Counted from the first letter of the stretch, positions 1 to 11,196 are shown. The stretch: 64,000 nucleotides of DNA from Clitopilus passeckerianus (GCA_944990035.1 CALYLX010000098.1:124001-188000), one strand, 5' to 3'. A program made the numbers and translations. Notes: generated by a model from the sequence alone, not told the origin.

Positions 1-1093
1 ACGAGTCAACAGCCAAGATGAAAAAGCAGTTCGGGTGGCAGTTCGGTCTATCTGCTGGTCATCAAGGAGTTGGCATAAGCCTGGGGGCGACGAAACTGGA
101 TATTACTGGCCAGGAATCGACCAGAAGGCGATGGTGTATTACTTCGCACCGGAAGAAAGTACCATCACAGAACGCTCTTGTGGCCTGGACAGAGTACTCA
201 CACAGACCCTCCCACAACATTGGGGAAACCATCACGTGTGAGAGGTTCGAACCCGGGCCACACTCCATTGTCGCCTCCAGGTCTGAAGATGGTCGAACCC
301 TGCGAATCAAAGTCAAGACCCTCTGGACTTCCATCAACTCGTCAATCAGCGAAAGACTACGTGGGATGTTCCCTCTTGGGGACAAGAATGCTCAGCCGTT
401 TCTCTTCGCCAACTTCTGGCACGAACTTGAACTTGATCTCAGCAAGATCACATCGGAGAAGTCGTATGGCGAGAACTTAGTAGCCATTGAAGGCGATAAC
501 ATGGAAGGCGCAAGGAACCCCCAGCATGGCCCTCACCCTCAATTCCCTAATTCAAATGTAGAGGTCAAAGAATGGTCGGATAACTGTCGAACAGGCACAC
601 CCCCAGCGAGGGAAGGTGCAGTAAGGCTACTAACCTGGGGTAGAGTAGAGTGAGGCTGTGAGAGCGAACTAGAGAGAAAAGAAGTGTAACTCCTTGTTGT
701 ATTAAGGTAAACTACTGCTAGTATTTATACAAAAGGATAGAGTGCACAGACCATGTATATGTAAGCATATTTAGAATGTTCTGTGCTAAATATAGTATGG
801 AATACACAAGGAATGACAAAGAATGAGTCATACGTGAGTCATGATGATGTCATTGTGGAGCGGAATGTGCTAGAAGTATTTGTAATGCTCCATGTGTGTA
901 TGTCGTGATAATGACGCAATCAAGTAATGTGATTTGTAGTCATGTGGTGTCACGTGACTGTTCATGTGACAAAGATGTGAGATGCATCAAGTTCAACAAT
1001 AACACAGTGCAGTTCAGAGTTCCTCTGAAGTGTTCGGTCACCAAGGCCCACGCAAGCGGCAAGGAGGAGGCTGTTCGAATAGTGTCGCATTGA
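1..1093 (+). pseudogene. Relic of unknown gene family, paralogue 1, split by a solo LTR
   Basis: The gene runs in from the left edge, so its 5' part is missing. The frame is open from the edge to 584, is interrupted by a 414-bp LTR, and resumes at 1004 in the same frame to a TGA ending at 1093. If the LTR and one copy of its 5-bp target duplication are ignored, the frame is continuous. The rebuilt C-terminus (DNTVQF.VPL...) matches that of the paralogue at 4170-6499 (DDTVSF.TPL...). Upstream both share FGLSAG, PGPH, a Ser-rich SE-[DE]-GR segment and [FA]N.WHEL...DLSK. I recognise no domain, and function is unknown. Whether the gene was already dead before insertion cannot be told, because the 5' end lies outside the window. 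Confidence 0.6.
585..998. mobile_element. Solo LTR, family 2 (414 bp)
   Basis: The element begins TGTCGAAC and ends GTTCAACA, giving the TG...CA ends and short inverted repeat of an LTR. It is flanked by a perfect 5-bp direct repeat, ATAAC, at 580-584 and 999-1003. No internal retroelement sequence or second LTR is present, so this is a solo LTR left by recombination between the two LTRs of a full element. It sits inside a gene relic whose frame is restored across the insertion. The element strand is not determined. Confidence 0.85.
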
Positions 1094-1311
1094 AATATGC
1101 CGTAGTTTTAGAATTAATGAGGTCTCTTTCCCTCCTGGTGACTTGTGTAGATATATCTTTGTATTTGGGGCTGCGTAGTACTAGCGAGGTGCAGAGAATA
1201 CAGATTGTGCGATGACTACGACCTATAATGGTGACAGATTGGCATGGTCTGGTTGGTGTTGAGAACGGTGATGAGAACCAGATTGCTTTGGAGGACTAAA
1301 AGGTTTTACAA

Positions 1312-1585
1312 TCTCAGCAGCGAGCACTCACGACACTTCTTGGTCACGAGATCGCTCCAATATGGATGTTTAGACGAAAACACCACCTGATGTATATCAA
1401 CGGTAGCCCACAAACGTCGGTGTCGACGGGGGTTCTAATGAGAACTTTGAACGTATTGCCACTGAGATCGTGGTTGAGAGTGTCATTTGCCTTTCAGCAT
1501 CCTAAGCAGCGCGGGTGGCGGCAGCAGAGGTAAACATTGTAAGAGTTACGGCGGCAAAGAGGGATGAGGAATGGAAAGAAGGCAT
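1312..1585 (-). pseudogene. Relic of Val/Ile-rich secreted protein gene, first exon
   Basis: On the minus strand an ATG at 1585 opens a signal peptide beginning MPSF, as in the gene at 6781-7652 and the relic at 11312-11726. A TAG follows after about 27 codons. Beyond the stop, other frames keep family landmarks: an Asn-rich stretch and, near 1325-1345, the conserved end of exon 1 (VTKKCR) followed by a plausible GT donor. Exons 2 and 3 are not found downstream. This is a truncated dead copy of the secreted-protein family. Confidence 0.65.
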
Positions 1586-1589
1586 TTAC

Positions 1590-4165
1590 GTTACTTGCTG
1601 GAGGATGGGGCGGTTATGCAGAATCTCTCCTCGTAGTCGCCCTCCGAGTGATCAAGCACTTCGTTCGTAAAAGAGGCGTATCCAGTCATCTTGTGGAAGG
1701 GCAGCTGGAAGCTATTGCCGTCTACTTCAGGCACGTGCTCAACGGCTTGTAGAGTAGAAATGACGGTAATATGAGGTGAAGCATCTTAGAAATAGGCATA
1801 GGCGGCGTGGCAGCTAAGTGGCTTCGGATTCGACATTGGGAGGAGGAGAAGGAGTCGCATGGATACAGGTGGAAAGTGGAAAGGCCCTAGCATGAAAACC
1901 AGCAGATGGTGCCCATCAAAAACTCCCACGAAGTCCGGTCCAAGAACACCACTCCAGTTGACTTGGGGTTTAAGTCAAAAGTTTTCGGGTTACACAAGAG
2001 TTACATTCAATCATCCGTCTCGAATTTGGACCCATGAATATAGCAACGACATATGGAACATCAGAGCAAGGTACAGAGCCTTAGTATCTTCAATATCAGC
2101 GGAAACGACTGGTTTCTCCAAAATTGCTTGAAAACCGAACACACGGCAAAGTAACTTGCACGAGGGCATCGTTTGGGCATTGGGGACTGTCTAAAAGGTC
2201 GACTATATAGTGTGAGTGCCCAAACCTGAGAGTTAACGTAGTTGTTATTCCAACCCGTATCCCATAGAACTGGTCTCATTGTGGTCAGATGGTCTCGCAA
2301 ACCCGAGACATTTGTATCAGCAGTCTAACTATATCACGACAGGAGTCCACTCAATCTATGCCACACTCCGACCCAAATATTCCACCTACATGATCCCTGG
2401 GCCATATTTCTCCCCCCATTCCTCGCTGAACATAGCGGATGAACCGCCCAGACCATATTGTCAACACGACGCTGTATCTGCGGTACAAGCAGAAATGATA
2501 AGCGCTGAAGCGACTGCCAATTTTCTGGAAATAAATCAATCAAAGATCCTTTTTGAAATTCGGGAAGGATTCCTCGGCTTGGGGTACAAAGGCGACTTTA
2601 TAATTCTTGCAGGCTTTAATGAGAAACTCCTCCAGACAGGGATAGAACATGCATCAGCAAACTCAGATTTTGGCACAGCCACAGTGGTAGTTGGCCATAT
2701 TCGTGACCTGATTCTATAGCGCGGGGATAGTTGCCAGTAGTTTTCTTGATTCTCATAGATAGTTATAGGGGGCCATATTCCAACATGTTTTTCATAGGCG
2801 CCATAGCGTCAAGGGCTGATAGTGCGGCTAGTGCCAAAGTGTACCATAGCGCCCAAGAGATGCATAGTGCTGGGTAGTGTATGTCCAATTTGGGCAATAG
2901 CTCCCACGGCCAACCAAGGCGAGATGTTTGCAAGGGCATAGTAAATTAGTCCCAGGCTCTATTACAGAGTAATGCTAATATTAGCTGTCAAAAGCGTATA
3001 AACTCCTATTTGATCTACCCTGTAATCCACAAAAAAAGGTACTGCTCTCTCTACACAACATAGTGTCAACTTCGGCACAAACATCCCAAATGAAAATTCA
3101 GGCTCCGACCGAATTCGAAGTTCAACATGACGCGCCAACTTGTTGTTCATTTCTCATCACTTTCTCCCTCTCACCACCTCTTGGTTCACCACACACAAAC
3201 AGCCTCCTCCTCGTCATATAAGGATGTGACAGTCTCCAGTAGGACGCGTATGCCGTGTAGTATTATCACCAGGTATGAGACTTATTGAGGGCGGCACTTG
3301 TTTAGCGCCGTCATCATTCTTTCATGGTTTACTAACTTTTTTCACAGCCATTTCTTCCAATATACGTGGACTATGAGAAGTAGATAGTACATACGCGCAT
3401 GCATATCTAATGTCTAGGTAACACGGGTGAGTCCTAATGTGCACTGCGGTACCTGCAAATGGGCCGCTTTTATTCAGTAAAGGCTAACATCATATTTTCC
3501 TAGTTTTGACTACTCTTGCGGTAACGATAATCTGCCAAAACACCAGCATCACCTCCCATTCATATCTGGGGCACCCCAGTAAGTCTCAATATCTATCATG
3601 GCACCTTTATTTCATCAACACTAACATAGTTTCCTCACAGGTGCGACAATTCTCTGCAACACTAACTACACACGGAAGCTCAAACACCACTGCCATCACG
3701 CACTGCCAAACCCATTGCTATGCGAGAACCATTGACTTGCCGAAGCTGGAGATACAAAAGTGGAACACATTGGTCCCTCATGAAGTGCCTGGGCTGGCCA
3801 GGCTTGCTGCGGGAAAGGGTAACTTAAGGAGCCTGCATACTAGTATTGTACCCCATGTCGTAGTTAGCGTTGAAATTGGATATGTTTGATTATTCCTCCA
3901 TTAAAAATTTGAGTGCTATTGAAGTGAACCATCTGGGAAAGTCTGGACAGCCTCTATAGTGGATAGCCTGCTGGCTAGACCTACTTAGAACTATGTAGCC
4001 AACATGGTAGCTATAGATATGATACAGAAGCTATCGAGAACTGTGTACGTGGTATACCCTTGCTACGGTGCTATGGCGCTATGGTGGCCTACACAGCCCC
4101 ATATAGTGTACCAGGATTTGCTGATGTGAGGAGGTTTTCATCGTTCTGGAAGACAATCTTCTAGG
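1590..4165. other. Gene-poor stretch, only weak open frames
   Basis: I see no gene I can support. A plus frame at 2279-2719 (146 codons) and one at 3506-3889 (127 codons, containing a possible intron near 3570-3640) have no recognisable motif. Around 2715-2860 and 4060-4085 there are several copies of ATAGCGC or its complement, including an 11-base inverted match (ACCATAGCGCC near 2849, its complement near 4075). This could be the scar of an inverted-repeat element, but no target duplication was found. Confidence 0.3.
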
Positions 4166-4367
4166 GGATGTGCTTAGAGATGGCTCAGACACGGCAACAT
4201 GCATTCTGTCGAGCACCCTCCTTCCAATAATCAAGCCGTTCTCTGGGATGGTATATACCCCTTCGCAAGTGCTCCTCCTCTCTGCCCAACCAGACCCACC
4301 CAACGACAAAAAGACGTACGAGCCCCTTATCTCGACCGCTTCCTCAGAAGTTGAATTTCCTGCTGGC

Positions 4368-4852
4368 TGTTAAGGCAGAGCCTAACAACTTAGGTAATAC
4401 TGTTTACGCTCGATGCCTTTGATAAACAAAGATAGAGATTTGTCAGCAGCTGTGGCTGTACTGACGACCTGGTGAGATTGACGAAGCAAGGGACTTAAAA
4501 GCGAAGTAGAGAACTAAGCAGTTAGGTAGATTGCCTAGGTCAAGCTGAGGAGCCTTGACCAAATGGTACAGGTTTATATACCTATCTAGTAGTTCTAAAT
4601 ATAGTGCATGCGCAGCATGCTGAGTAAGTAATGAGTCATGCGCAGCATGATGAGTAAGTACATGAGTCAGTATGACTCGATGTGAGTCAGAAAGAGTCAG
4701 ATAAGGTATAAGTCTCTCGCGATCGTGAGAGATGCAGAGTAAGCATGGAAAAAGGTGAAAAATGCGCAGTGATGCGCAGCATATGTGAGTAATCGTGCAT
4801 AGGTAAGCGGGCCGGGGTATGTAAGGAGAAACATGTAAGCAAAACCATAACA
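4368..4852 (+). mobile_element. Solo LTR, family 1, copy 1 (485 bp)
   Basis: The element starts TGTTAAGG and ends CCATAACA. It is flanked by the 5-bp direct repeat CTGGC (4363-4367 and 4853-4857). Its sequence is nearly identical to the reverse complement of 5185-5669. No gag-pol or polypurine tract adjoins it. The following CTGGCGATC could be mistaken for a primer-binding site, but the target repeat and the host reading frame that continues from 4858 show it is host DNA. The plus label is an arbitrary reference orientation, opposite to the second copy. Confidence 0.88.
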
Positions 4853-5184
4853 CTGGCGATCCGAGTCTCACAAACTGTTTCCATTCGACTCAGAGCCCAA
4901 TAACTGGATGTCAGGAGCCGGGACATGGCGACAAAGTTGGCACTACTACCACGGAGAGTCGCACAACGCAACAGCAGAATCCAATCCCAGAGAATACTAC
5001 GAAGAACAGGAGGCGGAATATCACTCTCGACGTAACGTCACCGCTCCAGATAAAAATACTCAACGCAGGCATGAAGACCCCCTTGGACAAGTTTTCAGAT
5101 ACGGGTGATTCGGACCATAGGTTTGAAATTTGAACTTGCATTGAAGTCGAGGTATGGCTAACTACTCTCTATTGCTTACCCCAC

Positions 5185-5669
5185 TGTTATGATTTTGCTT
5201 ACATGTTTCTCCTTACACACCCCGGCCCGCTTACCTATGCATGATTACTCACATATGCTGCGCATCACTGCGCATTTTTCACCTTTTTCCATGCTTACTC
5301 TGCATCTCTCACGATCGCGAGAGACTTATACCTTATCTGACTCTTTCTGACTCACATCGAGTCATACTGACTCATGTACTTACTCATCATGCTGCGCATG
5401 ACTCATTACTTACTCAGCATGCTGCGCATGCACTATATTTAGAACTACTAGATAGGTATATAAACCTGTACCATTTGGTCAAGGCTCCTCAGCTTGACCT
5501 AGGCAATCTACCTAACTGCTTAGTTCTCTACTTTGCCTTTAAGTCCCTTGCTTCATCAATCTCACCAGGTCGTCAGTACAGCCGCAGCTGCTGACAAATC
5601 TCTGTCTTTGTTTATCAAAGGCATCGAGCGTAAACAGTATTACCTAAGTTGTTAGGCTCTGCCTTAACA
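5185..5669 (-). mobile_element. Solo LTR, family 1, copy 2 (485 bp), inverted
   Basis: This is the inverted twin of 4368-4852. On the plus strand it starts TGTTATGA and ends CCTTAACA, flanked by the 5-bp direct repeat CCCAC (5180-5184 and 5670-5674). Because its target repeat differs from that of copy 1, it is an independent insertion and not the second end of one element. It lies in an intron (5152-5710) of the relic gene. The two copies differ at only a handful of positions, so both insertions are probably recent relative to the decayed host gene. Confidence 0.88.
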
Positions 5670-6780
5670 CCCACCATTTCTTATCAGTCGTTCTCCTTCT
5701 CCTTCCTCAGCTTGCAAGCAATGAAGACGGACACGACTACCCCACAGGCCTCATAATTCTGGAGCCTTGGTGCTTCTTGAACTTCAGCTCGATCCAGATT
5801 CAAAATTTCTCAAATTACACCTACTCCCTTGGAAGTGTCCGGGTCGCCGCCGAATTGACTCCCATCGAGAGTTTTCCTTATGACCTCCCCGTGACTTACC
5901 CAGAGGTGGATATGCGACATGGATCGAGCTTTGGCCTTTCAGCTGGTCAACATGGAATTGGTGTGGCTTTGGGCTTGGGCAGGACCGTTCAACACCTTGA
6001 TGGACGGGACTGAGACGAACGTCGATGGGGTCTGGAATCTCTCTTAGAGAAGGTCCCGGAGCAGAACTCTATCGTCCTAAGTTCTGAATATTTGCATAAC
6101 CCAAATCATGCTACCGGCCATGGGGGGTTGGAGATCATCGAGGGAGAGAAGTTTATACCTGGACCACATGCTGTTATATCTTCTCCATCTGAAGAAGGAA
6201 GGATTCTGTGTATTCAGATCAAGGTGTTTTGGTCTTCGCTGTACGGTATAGACCCCCGATCCTCTCCTTACTCCACAACCCAGGCGTCACTCTGGGATCA
6301 GCTCAAGGCAAGCGACAAAGTAGGGGATAGACAAACGTCTTTGATCGCCAACCTTTGGCATGAACTCTCGTTTGAAATCGATCTTAGTAAAGTTGTGGCT
6401 GATGATACTGTGTCCTTCGTTACTCCACTCAGGCAGGCAGTCATTGGTGCTCTCGCAGATGGGGAGGAGCGAGTTCAGGTAGACGCTCAGGAAGTATAAA
6501 TACACATACACCGCTTTATCTATCCATTGGCCCTCGTAATAATACCTCCTACTATGAACGTGCCGATACAAATTATTTCAATCATACTGAGGTCAACCGA
6601 ATTCATGCATATTTATCCTTCTCAGCCTCTTGAAAACCTCGAACAGATATCCAAAACGGTCGTTAAATCCAAAATTCCAGGGTATATCATTTCGACTACC
6701 AGAAGGTGGCAGTTGTAAGTAAAGACAGTGAGGTGCTAGCTTCGTACACTAGATCCAACAACATCATGCCGAACCCAGGT

Positions 6781-7652
6781 TTAGGCCTTGACAAGGACGG
6801 CGACGATAGCCTTGATGTCGATGTGGGCAACCACTTGGAGGGCAACCTTCAAGACGGCACAGAGCTCAACAGAGATGTCGGCGGTGATGGAGAGGACGAG
6901 CTTGAGTAGGGCAACAACGAGGGCACTGGACAAAAGAATATTAGAATCCAAATGGATTTCTGAAAGACATAGTACTTACACAACCTCAGCGACGATAGCG
7001 AGGACAGCAGTAAGGTCAATCTTGACGGAGATGCAGGCCTTGACGACGATGTCAACACAGACGAGGAGGTCGACGACAACCTTGACGATGAGGGCGACAG
7101 CAGCCTTGACGGAGAGGACGACACCGTTAAGAGTGAGGAGAGCGTTGACGTCGAGGTGGAGGTTGATGACGGCCTGGACGAGAGCAGTGACCTTGACGAC
7201 GATAGCCTTGACCTCAGCGATGAGGTCAATAGCGACATCGATGGTGATGCCAGCCTTAACGGCATCCTCTAAGGAGATGATCTGAATGAGGGTTGGCATA
7301 GAAGAAACTGGGTTGGAAACTTACGGCACTTCTTGGTCAAAAGATCGACCTCAGCCTGAATGTAGACGAAGACGCCAGGGAGGGTACCGCAGGTCTGGCA
7401 CTCTTCACCACGGCCGAGAGGGGACCCTCCCACGAGCTTGGGGTCGACAGTGCGGCGATCAAGGTCAGCAACTTCAATCTTATTGCCGTTGAGGTTGTTG
7501 TTACCGACGTTGTGGACCTGAGCAACAACGGGAACAACGTTGCCCACAGTGTTGGCAACGTTGCCTGCGGGAGGAGCGCCGGTGGGAGCAGCAGAGGTGA
7601 AGGCTGCGAAGGCGGCAGCGGCGAAAAGGAATGCAGAGCGGAAGGAAGGCAT
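6781..7652 (-). CDS. Secreted Val/Ile-rich protein (253 aa)
   Basis: Three exons: 7652-7325, 7268-6980 and 6925-6781, with 56- and 54-bp introns and consistent phases. The product starts with a signal peptide (MPSF...AFTSAAP), followed by a Pro/Gly/Asn-rich segment with a CQTC motif and then about 150 residues of alternating Val/Ile/Leu with regularly spaced Asp, Lys and Ala. That pattern suggests amphipathic strands or helices rather than a membrane span. Cysteines recur at KKC, VCVD, KAC and ELC. A TATA-like TATAAAAG lies at 7771-7764. Relatives are the gene at 52040-52877 and relics at 1312-1585 and 11312-11726. Function is unknown; a secreted structural or surface-active role is only a guess. 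Confidence 0.8.
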
Positions 7653-7763
7653 TGCTGTTCAAAGAAGGAAGGTTGGTGAAAGAGAGCGACGAAGTAGCGA
7701 GGAAGGTTTGAGAGCAGAGAAAACGACGGAAGCCGATGAGGATGAGGAAGGAGTGGAGGTCAT

Positions 7764-7771
7764 CTTTTATA
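7764..7771 (-). promoter_or_regulatory. TATA box of secreted-protein gene
   Basis: TATAAAAG on the minus strand, about 112 bp upstream of the ATG at 7652. The dead paralogue keeps TATAAAGG at a similar distance (11844-11837). Confidence 0.55.
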
Positions 7772-7799
7772 CCTAGCCCAGCGGTTGGCGAAAAATTCT

Positions 7800-8280
7800 T
7801 CCCTAGTGACATCTTTCAGGGTGAGGAACGTGGAGTGGAGACTTGTTCGGTTGAGTGTGAACGTAACAATCCGCTGGCAATTCGATTAATAGAAATTTAT
7901 CCTGTTGTTCGGCTTGCCAACCGATTATTGGTTGGTCGAGGAAACCAAGGCATGCTGTCTGTCAATGTCTGCCAATCGAACAGGCGGTACCGTACTACCG
8001 TACGAGAACGAAGCGTAGGATTCTTATTTACCCAGCAGCATCTGAAGGATGTAAAGTCCAGATTAGTACCTCAAACCCCCAAAGGATGACGGAAGACGCA
8101 ATGAGAGATTTGATCTCCGAATGATGGCGGACAGGTCGAAAACTCTTGTTTGACTTGAATTCACCTTTCTGCCAGTGTAATTTCGCCTCATGACCTCAGG
8201 AATACTTTACATAGCGGCTATATAGCCTAGATACCACAAGTCGTCTCTTCTTCGAGCCATTTTTAGGGAAAACGCCAATG
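7800..8280. other. Intergenic, no gene seen
   Basis: Upstream region of the secreted-protein gene. No supported coding sequence or repeat was seen. Confidence 0.4.
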
Positions 8281-8282
8281 TC

Positions 8283-8990
8283 CTATGGAATTATCGACGC
8301 GTCTCGTTGAACGAAACGCGACGCTTCCAAACCATGTGATCGCGTCCCTGCCACTCGTGACTGAATCTGGATTTCGCGATCATTTCGATTTGAGGTTGTA
8401 CCATGACCTTGGATGCTGGGGCTTAAACTCGAACGTTGAACTATTGGGCAACACCTCTGCCAGCGGCTGAATGAAGGTACATTGACTAGATATCGTCCCT
8501 AACACCATTCATAGATGCTCTTCGATTACGCCGAAAAATCCGAGTCGCTCCTTCAGAAGTTGGTCAACTCTTGCAAGGACTGCCTGGCAAGAAGATGTTG
8601 GCTCAATACCTGCGGACAGTACAACAGGCTCTTTGAATCATTCAATATGATGACGGCCAGGCTTAACCCATACTTCCACAACCAACAAGAAAGAATTCCA
8701 CCCGAAGCAAACACGGGCCAAGCTTATGAACCGAATCCGCCTTCCGCTCCTTGAAACGTCGTTTTTTCAAGCTAGCCACATTTCTCGTCCAATATATCCT
8801 TCGGATAATTCTGCACCAGGTGCTGGGAGCTTTGGATCACGAACGACGGGTTGCGAGGTTCTCTTGGTTGGACCGAACGGGTTATCTTCAGGCAAGTGAA
8901 TTAGAAGGATCACTAAATTCCATATACTGACCTCAATCTCACTCTACAGGAGCCTAAGCTCGTGCTTGGTGTTATTAGAAAGAACTAGTT
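8283..8990 (+). repeat. Conserved relic module, copy 1 (upstream of copy A)
   Basis: This module recurs upstream of each copy of the large membrane-protein family (also near 15600, 22360, 35350 and 43690). Shared marks are CATGTGATCGCG, readable as HVIAS, then [CT]CGTGAC (LVTES), and further on AGGCAAGTGAA followed about 50 bp later by ACTGACCTC and an acceptor CAG. The last set looks like one conserved GC-AG intron (AG|GCAAGT donor, ACTGAC branch site), here at about 8893-8949. The module is therefore probably an exon-intron remnant of a second gene copied along with the membrane-protein gene. No copy has a long open frame. Confidence 0.6.
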
Positions 8991-9135
8991 TCCTCCGCAA
9001 CTAGAAACACCTTTCGACCACAGCTATCATTGATTAGGCTGGCCCCAGCATATCCGAGGATCTCCGGTATCGCCGTTCTTGCCTCCTGCACTATGTTACG
9101 ACTGAGATGCTTTGGCCTCGTCACCTCACATACGC

Positions 9136-9880
9136 ACCTGGAGCTGGGACTGACACGCGCACGGGTGCCTGTTGTGAGACGGGTCGGGGAATTGAGGATC
9201 TCCTTTGGTGGTGGTGGCGGAGATGAGGAGGAACATGCTGCGAGAGAGGAAGCTCGTTTTGGGAAAGTTCGAGTCGTGGAAGAGGACGGCAGAGGCGGGG
9301 ATGAAGAGGAGAGGTTGTAAACGTTGCGGAAAGTAGAGATGCGGAAGAGAAGCAAGAAGAGTCAGAAACAGTGGAGATGGTGATGGTATATCCTGACGCA
9401 GAGGTTCGTGATAATGTTTCCTTTCGTTGAGATGCTTTCGGTATTGATGAATTGCTCTTTTTATAGGCTGATTTGCTCGTCAAGGAAAAACCTACCGCTG
9501 GCCTTCCTTGGGGTCGTTCATGCGATTGTGTGAAGGATGCGCCCGAGGACGACCATGACTCCTCCAGCACCGATAACGAGGCTCCTCTCGGTGGCCACTG
9601 CCCTGCATGCAAGCGTCTGCGTCAGTTGTTGTTGAGGATGAAGGTTTCGTCGAGGAAAGGGCTAATGTTGAAGAAGACCAGCGAGAGATGTTGACGTTAC
9701 TCCTTCCACCTCGAGCCTATCCAACCGCCGTTCTTACCGCCACCGCTCCCGTATATCCTACTGCACCAGCTGCACCAGCAGCCCATCTCCTCTTCCTCAT
9801 ATTCAATGCAAGATCCATCTCGTCACACACGCCGTCTGTTCCGATATACCTACCACTCTTACTCCAGGGTCTTCCACATG
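9136..9880 (+). pseudogene. Copy A of acidic-tail membrane-protein family, truncated relic
   Basis: It aligns with copy D from the segment reading CACCTGGAGCTGG through the end of exon 1, across the single intron and into the Pro-rich part of exon 2. The intron (9404-9466) keeps its GTTCGT donor and TAG acceptor, and exon 2 keeps LVKEKPTAG and the CDC cysteine motif. The whole N-terminal and transmembrane part is deleted: the upstream module joins directly to the middle of exon 1. Everything beyond about 9880, including the helical repeats, is also missing. Stops and frameshifts are frequent. Confidence 0.7.
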
Positions 9881-9889
9881 TGCTTGCCT

Positions 9890-10560
9890 TTCCAGATTCA
9901 ATTGTCTCCATTTGTGTGCACTTGCACACATCCATGTTTTCAATGATCCCTTGACGAAGAGTCATTGCTGACACACACCTTCCCCAAACCTAGGTGGCCA
10001 CAACGATCACCCTCGGGCAGAAACGAACACATAACCGCCTCTGGACACCCGCAGGGAGAGTCATAAAGTGGCGTCGGTGGGAGGTGCCGGAGAAGTATTC
10101 GGCGGCTGTGGCGGGAGGGGAGGTTGATGACGATCAGGGCTCTTACATCCCTCGAACTTGGGAGAAAGAACTAATGATTTGGACAGGTGGTTGGGTGTTC
10201 GACCTGGCACATCGACAACTTTTCTGCTGGTACCAGCTACATTGGCTTGGACCACCGTAAGTCTGCATTAATAGTCTCGTCTTACTCAAAGCTGACGTAG
10301 CCTTCCTGCAGGGAAATGCCCAGGTTCAGCTCTTGGAGTGTACAGATGTGCTATTCCCAATTGTGGAGTTAATTCTCATTCATGAAATTGTGTACTTTGT
10401 ATAGATGTCAATGAACAACCATGATGGTTATGTCGGAAATTTACCTTGCGCTCTGATTCGGCAAGCTACCAGTGGGAAACGGGATGCTTGACGATGCGCA
10501 GGCTCGGGCTCCAAAGCTGAACCAAAACCTTTGAATAAAGGGGGCGCTCAGCGATGCCAT
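9890..10560. other. Intergenic, no supported gene
   Basis: Between relic copy A and the inverted-repeat element. A plus frame at 9994-10260 (88 codons) has no recognisable motif or family member in this window. Confidence 0.35.
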
Positions 10561-10562
10561 TA

Positions 10563-11196
10563 GTGACAGTCAAACATAGCGATTCGGGGGCGATTTACTT
10601 GTCGATTCAGTTGCCGATTATGGAACGATTCTGATTCAATAATCGACCCATAATCGTCGCATAATCGTGCTAACTCTGACCTTCAGCGAGCACTGCACGA
10701 ATACAGTGCGATTCATCACACGATCCAACCTTTCCCTTGCCTATATTTCCTTCTCTAAAATGACGACAGCTGCTGCCTTGGCTGTGGGCCATGTAGGACG
10801 GCCTCTTTCTTTGGGATTCAGCGTCTTTTCTTCAGATTCTTGTGTCACGTTACGTTTGCGAGGCTCGAGCCATTTCAGGGGTGGAAAGGGAGCTTGAGGG
10901 AGCGTTACTGGATACATAAACTCCAGCAAAGGAAACAATTAGGGGATTAAGATCTAGAACATGGAAGGACTCTAAATTACATAAATAACTTTGAAGATAT
11001 ACTGATTTCGTTCTCTTTCTTGAAATGATGAATCGAATCACCAGGCGATTCGGCCTAATAATCGACTCCAGAGTCGATTCGACGATGCAGCCACGATTCA
11101 CCTTTCCCACGGTTCTGGTGGTTTTCTGATGTTCCCGAATCGCCAACATAATCGCTGACAGAATCGGACGTCGAATCGTTATGTTTGACTGTCACT
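10563..11196. mobile_element. Non-autonomous inverted-repeat element (MITE), 634 bp, TA target site
   Basis: The ends are terminal inverted repeats of about 23 bp starting GTGACAGTCAAACATA and continuing CGATTCG with one mismatch. The element is flanked by TA on both sides (10561-10562 and 11197-11198), the target duplication of Tc1/mariner-type transposons. No transposase frame is present. The outer 120-170 bp on each side are rich in the pentamer AATCG/CGATT, a likely set of subterminal transposase-binding repeats. I infer a MITE mobilised by a mariner-like enzyme encoded elsewhere. Confidence 0.8.

Larger units (their letters stand above)
4170..6499 (+). pseudogene. Relic of unknown gene family, paralogue 2, carrying two solo LTRs
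   Basis: An open frame from 4170 stops at the LTR at 4368 and continues in frame after the LTR and its second target repeat (4858 onward). It meets an in-frame TGA at 5131-5133, then runs to a donor at 5152. The matching acceptor is at 5710, and the second LTR lies inside this intron. The next exon (5711 onward) continues in frame (LASNEDGHDY...), contains FGLSAGQHG and fails by frameshift near 6010-6090. The C-terminal part (6092-6499) resumes with PGPHAV and NLWHEL and ends at TAA. Homologous over its 3' half to the relic at 1-1093. Function is unknown. A nonsense codon plus a frameshift mark it as dead. Confidence 0.6.

Noticed and set aside
243..258. A tRNA B-box-like GGTTCGAACCC
   Set aside because: It lies inside the open frame and codes the conserved ERF.PGP motif; no A box, acceptor stem or terminator was found nearby.
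4368..5669. A single retroelement or large hairpin with 485-bp arms and a gag-like frame at 4908-5108
   Set aside because: Each arm has its own distinct 5-bp target repeat, and the spacer continues the host reading frame from 4367.
7286..7299. An alternative start (MPTLIQII) for exon 2 of the secreted-protein gene
   Set aside because: It lies in the 56-bp intron; the CTTAG acceptor at 7269 gives the right phase and a normal intron length, whereas the earlier AG would make a 17-bp intron.
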